Shown piece by piece: positions 24,356-32,662 of a stretch of 64,000 bases of DNA. How positions within the stretch are numbered: position 1 is the stretch's first letter; each line of letters opens with the position of its first letter. The position numbers were made by a program, and so were the translations under genes. The stretch comes from Thermoleophilia bacterium (GTDB lineage: Bacteria; Actinomycetota; Thermoleophilia; Gaiellales; JAICJC01): NCBI GenBank assembly GCA_025928435.1, contig JAICJM010000001.1, positions 17,266 through 81,265 of the forward strand. The letters run 5' to 3'. The notes under the pieces were generated by a model that searched no databases, was not told the origin of the DNA, and saw only the letters and a list, made by a program, of their open reading frames with translations.

Positions 24356-25299
24356 TCGGAATCGAGCCTCCCCCGCAGCGGCCGCAGCCGGAAGCGGCGG
24401 ACTGACAGGTGGCCGACGCGCAGGCGCGGGTTGAGCGCGTCCTCCATCGCCTGGCCCATCATCGTCGCGGCCAGGATGACGATCGTCACGCACAGGCCCG
24501 GCGGGATGATCGCCCACCACGCCTTGTGGAAGATGGCGCCGCCGGAGAGCGAGTTCTGGATCAGCTTGCCCCAGGAGATCGTGGACGGATCCTCCAGGCC
24601 GAGGAAGGCGATGTACGTCTCGGCGAAGACGGCGATGGCGATCGTGAGAACGGTGTTCGCGACCAGAAGCGGCGCCACCTGGGGCGTGATGTGCTTCCAC
24701 AGCAGCCGCCCGTGCCCGCCGCCGAGCGCCCGGGCGCGTTTCACGTAGACGCGTTCACGGACGGACTTCACCTGGGCGCGGATCAGCCGCGCCGTGCTGG
24801 TCCAGTAGATCACGCCGATGATCAGGATGACGTTCAGGAGGCTGCGCCCGAACACCGCCGCGGCCACGATCATGAGCGGCACGTCCGGAATCACCAGGAA
24901 GTAGTCGGTGATCCGCATGAGCGTGATGTCGGTCTTGCCGCCGAAGTAGCCCGAGAGCAGGCCGACTCCGCCGCCGATGATCATCGCCACGGCGGCACCG
25001 GCGAACCCGACGATCATCGAGACGCGCGCGCCCGCGATCACCTCGGAGAGCATGTCGATCCCGCCGTCGTCGAGCCCGAGCAGGTGCTTGCCGTTCGGCG
25101 CCTGGTAGACCGGGCCGACCTGCGTCGTCGTGCTGTAGGGCTCGATCCAGGGCCCGATGACGGCGATCACGATGAAGAAGAGCAGCACCACCGCGCCGAC
25201 GACGGCCACCTTCTGGCCCAGCATCACCTCGCGCACGAAGCCGCGCCGCGTCGTCGGAGTTGCGACAGGCGTATCGGCGAGCTGGATCGCTTCGGTCAT
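24352..25299 (-). CDS. Peptide ABC importer permease (DppC type)
   Basis: 315 residues, about six membrane helices after a cytosolic N-terminus. The ATPase-coupling loop reads VYVKRARALGGGHGRLLWKHI, the family's EAA motif. A periplasmic loop between helices 1 and 2 carries the QAPNGKHLLGLDDGGIDML stretch typical of DppC proteins. The start overlaps the DppB stop as ATGA. Confidence 0.93.
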   Translation of the reverse strand: MTEAIQLADTPVATPTTRRGFVREVMLGQKVAVVGAVVLLFFIVIAVIGPWIEPYSTTTQVGPVYQAPNGKHLLGLDDGGIDMLSEVIAGARVSMIVGFAGAAVAMIIGGGVGLLSGYFGGKTDITLMRITDYFLVIPDVPLMIVAAAVFGRSLLNVILIIGVIYWTSTARLIRAQVKSVRERVYVKRARALGGGHGRLLWKHITPQVAPLLVANTVLTIAIAVFAETYIAFLGLEDPSTISWGKLIQNSLSGGAIFHKAWWAIIPPGLCVTIVILAATMMGQAMEDALNPRLRVGHLSVRRFRLRPLRGRLDSE

Positions 25300-26270
25300 T
25301 CGGTCACCCGCGGGTCGAGCTTGAAGTACACCAGGTCGGCGATGTAGTTGGCCACGATCACCGACAGGGTCAGGATCAGGAAGATCCCCTGGAGCACCGG
25401 ATAGTCGCGCTTGCTGATCGCGTCGATCGTGGCCAGGCCGATGCCGGGATAGGAGAACACGTCCTCGACCACGATCGCCCCGGCGACGATCGAGCCGAGC
25501 GAGAGGGCGATCAGCGTCACGAGCGGGAGCATCGCGTTTCGCAGCGCATGCTTCCAGACGATCGCCCAGTTGCGCATCCCCTTGGCGCGGGCGGTGAGCA
25601 CGTAGTCCTCGCCGAGGGTCTCGAGCATCGACGAGCGCACGACCAGCGAGTACTCGCCGTAGAGGCCGATCCCGAGCGTGAGCGCCGGCAGGAACAGGTG
25701 GGAGACGCGATCGCTGAACACGTCCCAGGTCGACGGTGTCGAGAGGATGCCGAGCGTGTTCGACTCGATCCCGCTCGCCGGAAGGCCGAGCGGGATCGCG
25801 ATGTAGAAGATCACGAGCAGGGCGATCCACTGGGTCGGCATCGCGTAGAAGGCGAGCGCCGTCCACAGGTTGGCCGAGTCCGCCGTTGTCCCGCGCCGCC
25901 AGGCGGCCACCACCCCCGAGATGATCCCGATGACGATCGAGATCACCGTCCCCGCCACGATCATCGGCAGGGTGTTCACAAGCGGTGTCTTGATGTCGTC
26001 CCACACGGGCCGGTTGTCGGCGATCGACGTGCCGAGATCGCCGTGCGCGAGTCGTTCGATGTAGACGAAGTACTGCTGCAGCTTCGGCTTGTCGAGGCCG
26101 TACTGCTTCACGATCGCCTCACGGAATTGCTTGGTGCAGTGCTGGCAGCGCAGACCCGAGACCGCGTTCCCGGGCAAGGCCCGGAAGAGCACGAAGTTCA
26201 GCGTGATGGCGACGAACACCGTCACGATGGCAAACAGCGTTCGTTTGGCGATGTAGTCAAATCCGCTCAC
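25296..26270 (-). CDS. Peptide ABC importer permease (DppB type)
   Basis: 324 residues from GTG with about six membrane helices and the EAA loop DYVLTARAKGMRNWAIVWKHAL. The first external loop holds a CxxC (LRCQHCTKQ) that is uncommon in DppB proteins and could be a disulfide. It follows the binding-protein gene by 33 bases, the longest gap inside this operon. Confidence 0.93.
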   Translation of the reverse strand: MSGFDYIAKRTLFAIVTVFVAITLNFVLFRALPGNAVSGLRCQHCTKQFREAIVKQYGLDKPKLQQYFVYIERLAHGDLGTSIADNRPVWDDIKTPLVNTLPMIVAGTVISIVIGIISGVVAAWRRGTTADSANLWTALAFYAMPTQWIALLVIFYIAIPLGLPASGIESNTLGILSTPSTWDVFSDRVSHLFLPALTLGIGLYGEYSLVVRSSMLETLGEDYVLTARAKGMRNWAIVWKHALRNAMLPLVTLIALSLGSIVAGAIVVEDVFSYPGIGLATIDAISKRDYPVLQGIFLILTLSVIVANYIADLVYFKLDPRVTE

Positions 26271-26303
26271 GGCGTCTCCGGCTTCTCGACGCGGTTCAGC
26301 GGC

Positions 26304-27989
26304 TCATCCGGTCTTGTGCGGCGAGGTGTAGTAGCACTTGCAGTAGGCACCCAGATCGGGATAGAAGCCCGTCCAGCCCTTGTCGTTCGCGGTCACGAGA
26401 CCCTCGTCCACGAGCTGGATGTACGGGCGGTCGTGTGCGATCTGCCGGCTCATCTTCCAGACCAGCGCCTGCCGCTGCTTGGGATCGATCAGCGTCGCCT
26501 GCTGCAGGTACTGCTTGTCATACGTGGGATTGTTGTAGCCGGTGTCGCTCCAGCTGTACCACTGGCCGCGCGTCATGTACGAGAGCTGGGCGTCCGGGTC
26601 GATGTACTCGGCCCAGTCCCAGGTGGCGAGGTCGAACTTCGTGTATTTGCCCGCCGTCTCGAGCCCGTAGGCCTGGCCGCTGTCACCGCCGGCCACCTCG
26701 TGCAATTTGATCCCGGCCTGCTTCCACGTGTCGGCGATGATCTGGAACTGGCGGTCGCCGTTGAAGTCGAGGCTGTCGGGCACGATGACGTTGTACTCCA
26801 TCTTGTGCGCCGGCTGGGCGTACTTGCCGGTGGTCGCCGGGACGACCCGGATCCCTCCCGAGCCTTTCTTGTAGCCGAGCGAGTCCAGGATCTGATTCGC
26901 CTTGGCGATGTCGAACGGCAGCGGCTTGATGCTCGGGTCGCACCAGAACGGGCACGACTGCACCGACAGCATGTTCGCCCACGGCTGCGCATAGCCGGCA
27001 TAGACCACCTTGACGATCTGCTCGCGGTCAGTGGCGTACTCGAGCGCCTCCCGCACCTTCGGGTCGAGCAGCTCGCGGTTCTTCGGCTTGAGCGGGTTCG
27101 AGTTGATCGTGATGTTCGTGACCTCGGAGCTCGGCACCGAGTCGATCTTGAACTGGCCGCTGGACTTGAGCGAGGAGATCGCGTTGTACGGCACCTGGTC
27201 GGCGAAGTCGATGTTGTTGGACTGGAGGTCGGCGATCATCGAGGTCGAGTTCGTGTAGTACGTGAGCGTCACGGCCTCGGCGTTCGACTTCGGCCCGTAG
27301 AAGTTCGGGTTGGGCTTGAAGACGGTCGTGCCCTTCTCCTGGTACTTCGAGATGCTGTACGCGCCGCCCGCGACGGTCGGAAGGTGCTGCTCGGGCCGGT
27401 AGGACTTGAGGCCCTTCCCGTCGCTGCCCACCAGCGGCCCCCACACGTGCTGGGGCAGGACCCAGAACTGCTCGAGCTGCGGCAGGACGTTGGCGATCGG
27501 CTTGTCGTAGTGGATGACGAGCGTCGACGGGTTCGGCGCGTCCATCTTGGTCACGTGGGTGAGGGCGGCGGCGAGATATGCGGCCGGCCCGGCCCCGTAC
27601 TTGACGATGGTGTTCCCGGTCCAGGCGGCGTCCGCGGCGGTCATGGGCTTGCCGTCCGACCACTTGCCCGGCTTCACGTGAAACGTCCACGTCAGGCCGT
27701 CGCCGGAGTGCGACCAGCTGGTCGCCCAGTCGCCCACGATCTTCGGTCCGGGGCCGTACTGGACGAGCTGCGGGTACTCCATGACGAAGGCGTTGTAGGA
27801 CTGGCTCTCGATGGCGACGAACGGGTTCAGGGAGTCGATGTAGCTCGTCGTCCCGACGCGCAGGATGCCTCCTTTGACGACGCCTCCGCTGCCGCCCCCT
27901 CCGGGCGACGTCCCGCCTCCGCCACAGCCGGCGGCGATCGCCACCAAGGCCGCGAGCATGGTCGTCGCGATCAATCTGCGCGCTCTCAT
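26304..27989 (-). CDS. Peptide ABC importer substrate-binding lipoprotein
   Basis: 561 residues of the SBP family 5 (DppA/OppA). The lipoprotein signal ends in AIAAGC, followed by a Gly/Ser tether. It is anchored outside the membrane and delivers the ligand. GGGAGG lies 8 bases before the chosen ATG. The stop of the creatininase gene overlaps this start as ATGA. Ligand identity cannot be read from sequence; the pocket fold can hold peptides or other polar molecules such as opines and amides. Confidence 0.92.
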   Translation of the reverse strand: MRARRLIATTMLAALVAIAAGCGGGGTSPGGGGSGGVVKGGILRVGTTSYIDSLNPFVAIESQSYNAFVMEYPQLVQYGPGPKIVGDWATSWSHSGDGLTWTFHVKPGKWSDGKPMTAADAAWTGNTIVKYGAGPAAYLAAALTHVTKMDAPNPSTLVIHYDKPIANVLPQLEQFWVLPQHVWGPLVGSDGKGLKSYRPEQHLPTVAGGAYSISKYQEKGTTVFKPNPNFYGPKSNAEAVTLTYYTNSTSMIADLQSNNIDFADQVPYNAISSLKSSGQFKIDSVPSSEVTNITINSNPLKPKNRELLDPKVREALEYATDREQIVKVVYAGYAQPWANMLSVQSCPFWCDPSIKPLPFDIAKANQILDSLGYKKGSGGIRVVPATTGKYAQPAHKMEYNVIVPDSLDFNGDRQFQIIADTWKQAGIKLHEVAGGDSGQAYGLETAGKYTKFDLATWDWAEYIDPDAQLSYMTRGQWYSWSDTGYNNPTYDKQYLQQATLIDPKQRQALVWKMSRQIAHDRPYIQLVDEGLVTANDKGWTGFYPDLGAYCKCYYTSPHKTG

Positions 27990-28810
27990 CTGGGTCCCTC
28001 CCATGGTGGTTCATGGTGATCCCTGCCCGGGCGCGGCTCGCGCTCGGCCAGCTCATCGATATATCCGGCGATCTCCTCGACGGCGCGGTCGAGCCACCGC
28101 CTGCCCTTCTCGACCGTCGCCACCGTCGCATCGCCCATGACGCCCGATTCCGTCCACCCGCTCCAGGCGCCCTTGACCGAGAGCGGCCCGTCGTTCCAGT
28201 CCATCCACACGTTCTCCGACTTCCAGTCGGGGATCTCGCGCACCGCCTTGCCCATCTGCACGAGCTCGGGCTTGATCGCCAGGTAGAGCGACGTCTCGAG
28301 CTCGCAGGCGTGGGCCATGCCGCCGGGGGCGTCGGAGTCGCGCGTGCTCCGCAGGAGCTCGGCCGACTCCGGCCCTGACAGGTACCAGAACGAGGCGGCG
28401 GTGGCCTCGGGCCGCTCCACCATCAGCAGGCGCGCGGCCATCTCGACGAGCGGCACGTTGGAGCCGTGGCCGTTCACGAACAGGATGCGGGAGAACCGGT
28501 GCCGGAAGAGGCTGCGGCCGATGTCGAGCAGGCCGTCGACGAACGTCTTCCAGTCGATCGTGATCGGCCCGGGGAAGTCCATGTGGTGCGGCGTGTAGCC
28601 GTGGGTCACCGTCGGCAGCAGGAGCGCGCGGCCGGCGCAGCGCTGGACGGCCAGGTCGGCCAGTGTCTCGGCGATCACGACGTCGGTGTCGATCGGGAGG
28701 TGGTAGCCGTGGTCCTCGAGCGTCGCGACCGGGATAACACATACGGGGTCGCGCTGCGCCCACTCGGCCACCTGGGGCCAGGTCAGCTGCGCGTAGCGGT
28801 GAGTCTCAAT
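27986..28810 (-). CDS. Creatininase-family amidohydrolase with an unusual start
   Basis: About 274 residues. The family opens cyclic amides or cuts imides (creatinine, formamides, mycofactocin peptide). Seen: VIPVATLEDHGYHLPIDTD (the E-x-H-G-x-H-L-P metal site), NGHGSN and an internal HACELETS. The domain reads in frame up to an ATT at 28810 that overlaps the stop of the preceding gene as ATTGA; the first standard start is a GTG 13 codons later, which would remove HRYAQLTWP, a conserved opening. I give the ATT start as the likelier one but not certain. The substrate probably enters through the linked ABC importer. Confidence 0.85.
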   Translation of the reverse strand: METHRYAQLTWPQVAEWAQRDPVCVIPVATLEDHGYHLPIDTDVVIAETLADLAVQRCAGRALLLPTVTHGYTPHHMDFPGPITIDWKTFVDGLLDIGRSLFRHRFSRILFVNGHGSNVPLVEMAARLLMVERPEATAASFWYLSGPESAELLRSTRDSDAPGGMAHACELETSLYLAIKPELVQMGKAVREIPDWKSENVWMDWNDGPLSVKGAWSGWTESGVMGDATVATVEKGRRWLDRAVEEIAGYIDELAEREPRPGRDHHEPPWEGPR

Positions 28811-29825
28811 TGAAGGCGTAGACCTGCTCCTGCGAGTCGCACGGGTTCCCGCGACCGTACCGGACCGTCCCTTCTGTGACGTCGGCAAGGCACCAAAAGA
28901 CAGTCTTCGACTGCGCGCCGTGCTCGATGTGGCGGCAGAGCGAGTCGGGCGCGGCCTCGTGGTCGGAGAGCGCCTGGCGCAGAAGCTCGGGTGTCGCCGG
29001 GCCGCGCCTGAGCCAGGAGCGGGCCGTGCGCTGGCGCGTGCACGAGCCCTCGATGTCGCCGGGATCGCGCTCGTAGGCGGCCATCCGCGGGCTCGTGTAG
29101 TGGTTCGTGTGGGCGAGCGTGCCGCGGTCATCGGGTCGCAGGAGCTCGGCGTCGGTGGCCGAGCCCTCGACGCTGACAACGCCGCCGTCGCGATGGCTCA
29201 GGAGGTTGTTGTACGACGAGGCGCGGCGGGGATGGAGCGCGGCCTCGGTGGCCTCCGCCAGCGTGCGGCGGCGCAGGATGTCGCGCACGAGCAGCAGCCG
29301 GGGGATGCCGACGCGGTCGTCGTTCGGCGAGAGCTCGTTGCCGGTGAGCGCCAGGCCGGCGGAGTTGAACCCGACGCTGATCCAGGGCCCGATCCCGATC
29401 GTGAACGACACCGGATCGCCGGGCACGCGCCATTCCACGGCGATGAGCTCGTCCTCGGACTCCGGCCCGAGGTCGTTGTTGTGCGCCGCCCACACGTGGC
29501 CGTCCGGCGTCGCGGGCGCGGTCGCGACCAGATCGGAGCAGCGCGAGGCCGGCGCCGGCTCCTCGACGGAGATCTCCTCGATGGACGCGGCGAACACGGC
29601 CAGGGGATCGGCGTCGGCACCCGCGGCGACGCCGTCGAGCTCCTCGACCAGCCAGGGCAGCTCGGCGGCGGTGACGTCCCGGTATGCGGCCGCCTGGGTC
29701 AGCCGTCCGGCGTCGATCGCAGCAGCGTGCCGGCGCACGACCTCGGCGGTCGCCATGCCGATCTGGAACCCCACCTCGCGGTGCGTCCCTGCCACACGCA
29801 CGAGCTCGATCCTGCGGGGTGCCAT
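28806..29825 (-). CDS. C45-family N-terminal-nucleophile acyltransferase/amidase
   Basis: 339 residues, related to acyl-CoA:6-aminopenicillanate acyltransferase. Cys96 in ASRCSDLVATAP is the expected self-cleavage nucleophile; the nearby AAHNNDLGPES and FNSAGLALTGNEL are family blocks, followed by SSYNNLLSHRDGG. Many bacterial members cut or exchange N-acyl amides rather than make antibiotics. First gene of the nine-gene operon, with a TAGCGT hexamer 6 bases before its ATG. Confidence 0.85.
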   Translation of the reverse strand: MAPRRIELVRVAGTHREVGFQIGMATAEVVRRHAAAIDAGRLTQAAAYRDVTAAELPWLVEELDGVAAGADADPLAVFAASIEEISVEEPAPASRCSDLVATAPATPDGHVWAAHNNDLGPESEDELIAVEWRVPGDPVSFTIGIGPWISVGFNSAGLALTGNELSPNDDRVGIPRLLLVRDILRRRTLAEATEAALHPRRASSYNNLLSHRDGGVVSVEGSATDAELLRPDDRGTLAHTNHYTSPRMAAYERDPGDIEGSCTRQRTARSWLRRGPATPELLRQALSDHEAAPDSLCRHIEHGAQSKTVFWCLADVTEGTVRYGRGNPCDSQEQVYAFN

Positions 29826-29831
29826 TCAGGA

Positions 29832-29837
29832 ACGCTA
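29832..29837 (-). promoter_or_regulatory. Leaderless-type -10 hexamer for the nine-gene operon
   Basis: The minus strand reads TAGCGT, then 6 bases, then ATG. A second candidate, TATACA, lies about 20 bases further upstream. Confidence 0.45.
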
Positions 29838-29860
29838 CAAAACACAGGCCCGTCTGTATA

Positions 29861-29894
29861 GGGTGACCCGCACCCAATCCTGTTGTGGTGGGTG
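29861..29894. promoter_or_regulatory. Candidate operator in the divergent spacer
   Basis: Three GGGTG/CACCC half-sites lie close together (GGGTGACCCGCACCC, then TGGGTG), forming two overlapping inverted repeats between the operon and its GntR/UTRA regulator. The second pair is CACCCA and TGGGTG 12 bases apart. A repressor could cover both promoters from here. Confidence 0.4.
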
Positions 29895-29900
29895 TAGGTT
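29895..29900 (+). promoter_or_regulatory. Leaderless-type -10 hexamer TAGGTT
   Basis: TAGGTT lies six bases before the ATG of the GntR/UTRA regulator. Confidence 0.5.
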
Positions 29901-29906
29901 GGACGG

Positions 29907-30629
29907 ATGGCAAGCGCTGAGGCCCCGCGCTACCGGGAGGTCGCGGACGCCCTCCAGCGGCAGATCGATGCAGGCGAGCTCGGCGCGCACGACCGGCTCG
30001 CGTCGGAGCGGGAGATCGCCGAGCGCTTCGGGCTCTCGCGCATGACGGCGCGCCAGGCGGTCGAGCTGCTCGTCCGCCGCGGGATCGTCTATCGCAGGCC
30101 CGGGTCGGGCACGTACGTCGCGCCGCCGCGGGTCGTGCACTCGCTGGAGCGGCTGGCCGGCTTCTCCGAGCAGATGCGGCTGCAGGGGATGCATCCCAGC
30201 GGCCGCGTGCTCGAGATGCGCTCCACGGACGAGCCCGGCGCCGCGGCGCGGAGGGCGCTCGGGCTCGACGACGGGGATGCCGCCTGGATGGTGCGCCGGC
30301 TGCGCTACGGCGACGGCCAGCCGCTGCTCCTCGAGACGTTCTGGGTACCACGGGACGTGTGCCCCGAGCTGGGCGCGGACGAGCTGGCGGAGCAGTCGCT
30401 CTACACGGTGATGCGGAGCCGCTACGGCATCGAGCCGGACAGCGCCGAGACGTCGCTCGAGCCGGCCGCCCTGGATGCCGCCGACGCCCGCCACCTCACC
30501 GTCCGCCCAGGCGCGCCGGCGATCCTGGTCGTGCGGACGACGCGGGACGGGAGCGGCCGCGCGATCGAATTCGCCCGCGACCTCTACCGCGGCGACCGGG
30601 CCCGGTTCGACCTCACGCTGCGCACCTAG
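29907..30629 (+). CDS. GntR-family regulator, HutC/UTRA subfamily
   Basis: 240 residues. The N-terminal winged helix (SEREIAERFGLSRMTARQAV) is joined to a UTRA ligand domain from about residue 85 (ERLAGFSEQMRLQGM through the closing AIEFARDLYRGDRARFDL). UTRA domains bind a small metabolite and release DNA. Being divergent from the amide-uptake operon, it most likely controls that operon and itself through the shared 81-base spacer. Confidence 0.88.
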   Translation: MASAEAPRYREVADALQRQIDAGELGAHDRLASEREIAERFGLSRMTARQAVELLVRRGIVYRRPGSGTYVAPPRVVHSLERLAGFSEQMRLQGMHPSGRVLEMRSTDEPGAAARRALGLDDGDAAWMVRRLRYGDGQPLLLETFWVPRDVCPELGADELAEQSLYTVMRSRYGIEPDSAETSLEPAALDAADARHLTVRPGAPAILVVRTTRDGSGRAIEFARDLYRGDRARFDLTLRT

Positions 30630-30638
30630 CGAGGCGGT

Positions 30639-30672
30639 GGGGACAGTCCCCGCACCCGCGGGGACTGTCCCC
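30639..30672. repeat. Palindromic repeat, GGGGACAGTCCCC type, copy 2
   Basis: 15-base arms GGGGACAGTCCCCGC and exact complement, 4-base loop ACCC. It lies directly after the regulator stop and only 16 bases before a copy of the other repeat type. Confidence 0.9.
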
Positions 30673-30688
30673 GCTTGTCGGCCCGCGG

Positions 30689-30719
30689 TGAATAAACGGG
30701 GTCTGACCCCGTTTATTCA
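30689..30719. repeat. Palindromic repeat, GGGGTCTGACCCC type, copy 2
   Basis: Perfect 15-base arms (TGAATAAACGGGGTC) around a central T. Its right arm contains the last sense codon and the TAA stop of thrS on the opposite strand. Confidence 0.92.
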
Positions 30720-32620
30720 GGGCGGCGGGTGGCGGCCTCGGCCACCAGTTCGTCGCGCAACTCGGCCAGCGGGCGGGCGCCCAGGTTTCCCCGGTCGCGG
30801 CGGCGCAGCGCGACCGCCCCGGCCTCGACCTCCTTGTCGCCGACCACCAGGATGCAGGGGATGCGCTGATGCTCGGCCTCGGCGATCTTCTTGCCGACCG
30901 ACTCGGTGCGCAGATCGGGCTCGGCCCGCAGGCCCGCCGCCACCAGGTCGTCGGCGACCCTGGTTGCGTACTCGTCGTGGCGGTCGGCGACCGGCAGAAC
31001 GATCGCCTGCACGGGCGCCAGCCAGAGCGGGAACGCGCCCGCGTAGTGCTCGATCAGGATGCCGATGAAGCGCTCGAACGCTCCGAAGAGCGCCCGGTGT
31101 ACCATGGCCGGGCGGTGCTCGGCGTTGTCGTCGCCGGTGTAGACCATGTCGAACCGCTCCGGCATCTGGTAGTCGAGCTGCACCGTGCCCATCTGCCACG
31201 ACCGGCCGACCGAGTCTGTCATGTGCAGGTCGATCTTGGGTCCGTAGAAGGCGCCGTCGCCCTCGTTCAGGTCGTACTCCTCCCCCGCCCGCGCGAGCGC
31301 GTTGGCGAGCGCGCCCTCGGCCCGGTCCCATAGCGCGTCGTCGCCGATGCGGTTCTCCGGCCGGGTCGAGAGCTCCAGCCGCACCGGCAGGTCGAAGATG
31401 TCGTAGATGTGCCGCGCCAGCGAGAGGCACCCGATCACCTCGTCCTCGACCTGGCCGTCGGTGCAGAAGATGTGGGCGTCGTCCTGGGTGATGTGGATGA
31501 CGCGCAGGAGCCCGTGGAGGGCGCCCGACGGCTCGTCGCGGTGCACGAGCCCCTGCTCGGCCAGCCGCATCGGCAGGTCGCGGTAGCTGCGCCTGGCCGC
31601 CTGATAGATCTCCACGTGGCCGGGGCAGTTCATGGGCTTCACTCCCAGCGGCCGATCGTCCTTCTCGGTGAAGAACATGTTCTCGCGGTACTTGTCCCAG
31701 TGGCCGGAGCGGCGCCAGATGTCGACCGAGTAGATGATCGGCGTGCGCACCTCGCGGTAGCCCCAGTCGCGGTTCAGCTCCCGCCACAGCCGGGTGAGCT
31801 CGTTCCAGATCACCATGCCGCGCGGATGCCAGAACGGCGCCCCGGGGGCGACCTCCGAGGTGTGGAAGAGGTCGAGCTCGCGGCCGATGCGGCGGTGGTC
31901 GCGGCGGCGCGCCTCCTCCAGCAGGCGCAGGTGCTCGTCCAGGTCGGCCTGCTTGAAGAACGCGGTGCCGTAGATGCGGGTGAGCATCGTCCTGCTCGAG
32001 TCTCCGCGCCAATACGCGCCGGCCTGCGAGAGCAGCTTGAACGCCTTGATCGGCGCGGTCGTCTGCAGGTGCGGGCCGCGGCACAGATCCTCGAAGTCGT
32101 CGTTCCGGTAGAGGCTGATGTCGCCGTCCGGGAGGCCCTCCGCGAGCTCCTCCTTGTACGGCTGGTGCTCCGCACGGAAGCGCTCGAGCAGCGTGCCCTT
32201 GTCGACGCCGTCCTCGCGGACGAACTCCGCCGGGCTGGACAGGATGCGCCGCATCTCGGCCTCGATCCGCTCCAGGTCCTCGGGGCCGATCGGCTCGGGG
32301 AACTCGAAGTCGTAGTAGAAGCCGTCCGCGATCGCCGGGCCGATCGCGATCTTCGTCCGAGGCCACAGGTGCAGCACGGCCTGTGCCATCACGTGCGCGG
32401 TCGAGTGGCGCAGCACCGCAAGCGCCTCGGGATCGCGGTCGGTGATGATGCGCAAGCTCTCCCCCTCGTGCACGGGCAGGCGCAGGTCGCGGACATCACC
32501 GTCGACCTGCACGGCGACCGCGGCCTTCGCCAGCCTGGGGCCGACCGCAGCCGCGGCATCGAGGCCGCTGGCGCCGTCCGGGAGGTCGAGCCCGCTGCCG
32601 TCGGGGAGGGTCACCTTCAT
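30713..32620 (-). CDS. thrS: Threonyl-tRNA synthetase
   Basis: 635 residues. An N-terminal TGS domain (MKVTLPDGSGLDLPDG) is followed by the second editing-type domain (HSTAHVMAQAVLHLWP), the class II core with the zinc ligands in MNCPGHVEIY and RVIHITQDDAHIFC, and a C-terminal anticodon-binding domain (VIL-type IVLPVADRHDEYA). It charges tRNA-Thr. On this strand a TATGCT hexamer (32630-32635) lies nine bases before the ATG. The extra 360 residues open upstream belong to the kinase gene's complementary strand. The stop codon is supplied by a palindromic repeat. Confidence 0.97.
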   Translation of the reverse strand: MKVTLPDGSGLDLPDGASGLDAAAAVGPRLAKAAVAVQVDGDVRDLRLPVHEGESLRIITDRDPEALAVLRHSTAHVMAQAVLHLWPRTKIAIGPAIADGFYYDFEFPEPIGPEDLERIEAEMRRILSSPAEFVREDGVDKGTLLERFRAEHQPYKEELAEGLPDGDISLYRNDDFEDLCRGPHLQTTAPIKAFKLLSQAGAYWRGDSSRTMLTRIYGTAFFKQADLDEHLRLLEEARRRDHRRIGRELDLFHTSEVAPGAPFWHPRGMVIWNELTRLWRELNRDWGYREVRTPIIYSVDIWRRSGHWDKYRENMFFTEKDDRPLGVKPMNCPGHVEIYQAARRSYRDLPMRLAEQGLVHRDEPSGALHGLLRVIHITQDDAHIFCTDGQVEDEVIGCLSLARHIYDIFDLPVRLELSTRPENRIGDDALWDRAEGALANALARAGEEYDLNEGDGAFYGPKIDLHMTDSVGRSWQMGTVQLDYQMPERFDMVYTGDDNAEHRPAMVHRALFGAFERFIGILIEHYAGAFPLWLAPVQAIVLPVADRHDEYATRVADDLVAAGLRAEPDLRTESVGKKIAEAEHQRIPCILVVGDKEVEAGAVALRRRDRGNLGARPLAELRDELVAEAATRRPE

Positions 32621-32629
32621 CGTGCGGGC

Positions 32630-32635
32630 AGCATA
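32630..32635 (-). promoter_or_regulatory. Leaderless-type -10 hexamer TATGCT for thrS
   Basis: It lies nine bases upstream of the thrS ATG, with no ribosome binding site between. Confidence 0.5.
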
Positions 32636-32649
32636 CAAACGTGCGCTGG

Positions 32650-32655
32650 TACGCT
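32650..32655 (+). promoter_or_regulatory. Leaderless-type -10 hexamer TACGCT for the kinase gene
   Basis: It lies seven bases upstream of the kinase ATG. The thrS and kinase promoters are divergent within about 40 bases. Confidence 0.5.
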
Positions 32656-32662
32656 CGGTCCG

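Noticed and set aside
28013..28378. 121-codon plus-strand frame inside the creatininase gene
   Set aside because: Its Arg/His-rich translation is a shadow of the minus-strand gene.
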